From NCBI GenBank assembly GCA_937908275.1, contig CALERA010000409.1, positions 1-6,862 of the forward strand: a DNA stretch of 6,862 nucleotides. Reading direction: 5' to 3'. Source of the stretch: an uncultured Desulfarculaceae bacterium. GTDB lineage: Bacteria > Desulfobacterota > Desulfarculia > Desulfarculales > Desulfarculaceae. Shown piece after piece: positions 6,780-6,862 of this stretch (position 1 is the first letter of the stretch; every line of letters starts with the position of its first letter). The notes beneath the pieces are model-generated. The model saw only the letters and a list, made by a program, of their open reading frames with translations, had not been told where the DNA came from and made no database searches. A program made the translations under genes and the position numbers.

Positions 6780-6860
6780 GGCTCGTCGAGCGCCTCGACT
6801 CCCAGTCGAGTGCCTCGACTCCCAAGTACGGGTCGGGTGACCACCAGCCAGGCACGAGCC
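6780..6860. repeat. Inverted repeat GGCTCGT / ACGAGCC framing the tandem repeat
   Basis: GGCTCGT (6780-6786) and ACGAGCC (6854-6860) are exact reverse complements, 67 bases apart, and enclose the tandem repeat region. The left arm also overlaps the short palindrome GCTCG-T-CGAGC (6781-6791). A seven-base match may be chance in GC-rich DNA. The window ends two bases later, so any larger structure cannot be judged. Confidence 0.3.
6785..6824. repeat. 20-bp tandem repeat, two copies, each containing a palindrome
   Basis: The copies at 6785-6804 (GTCGAGCGCCTCGACTCCCA) and 6805-6824 differ at one base (C6791 versus T6811). Each holds the inverted repeat GTCGAG-N3-CTCGAC followed by TCCCA. The pair lies 22-61 bases upstream of the tRNA 5' end on the minus strand. 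Tandem palindromic half-sites of this kind suggest two protein-binding sites or small RNA hairpins, but the function is unknown. Confidence 0.8.
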
Positions 6861-6862
6861 GG

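Overview
This is a high-GC bacterial window (C- and G-ending codons dominate) with two large divergently transcribed membrane-anchored hybrid sensor histidine kinases, the first codons of a response regulator, and a tRNA-Ser gene. The stacked PAS domains, the NtrB-like HDFNN phosphoacceptor box and the receiver motif 'MPGMGGHKCLKEIL...SGYS' are styles common in Desulfobacterota (former Deltaproteobacteria). That assignment is an inference from style, not a database match. I see no mobile element, CRISPR array or integrase.

Layout. Positions 1-127 (minus) hold the 5' end of a response regulator gene cut by the window edge. It overlaps the stop of the upstream kinase by four bases (GTGA). Positions 124-3651 (minus) encode kinase 1, 1175 aa: a four-helix DUF4118/KdpD-like membrane domain, PAS-PAS-GAF-PAS-PAS, HisKA, HATPase and receiver. 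Positions 3652-4083 are a 432-base divergent control region with one candidate promoter per direction and a shared leader element in inverted orientation. Positions 4084-6564 (plus) encode kinase 2, 826 aa: a LytS/BtsS-type 5TMR membrane sensor, PAS-PAS, HisKA, HATPase and receiver. Kinase 2 converges on a tRNA-Ser(CGA) gene (6668-6763, minus), with a 13-bp GC hairpin between them. The last 100 bases carry a two-copy 20-bp tandem repeat upstream of the tRNA.

How the parts may work together. The two kinases have unrelated membrane sensors but nearly the same last PAS domain and HisKA domain, including 30 identical consecutive residues around the phosphorylated histidine, so they are paralogous at the transmitter core. 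The kinase 1 gene is translationally coupled to a response regulator, a likely output partner. Kinase 2 has no partner in the window. Both end in an intact receiver domain and no Hpt domain is visible, so any phosphorelay would need an Hpt protein encoded elsewhere. Alternatively, the receivers may regulate the kinases themselves.

I found no clearly new type of system. The points most worth checking are the mirrored leader element between the kinases, the shared transmitter core, the modified LytS-type sensor pocket and the palindromic tandem repeat next to the tRNA.
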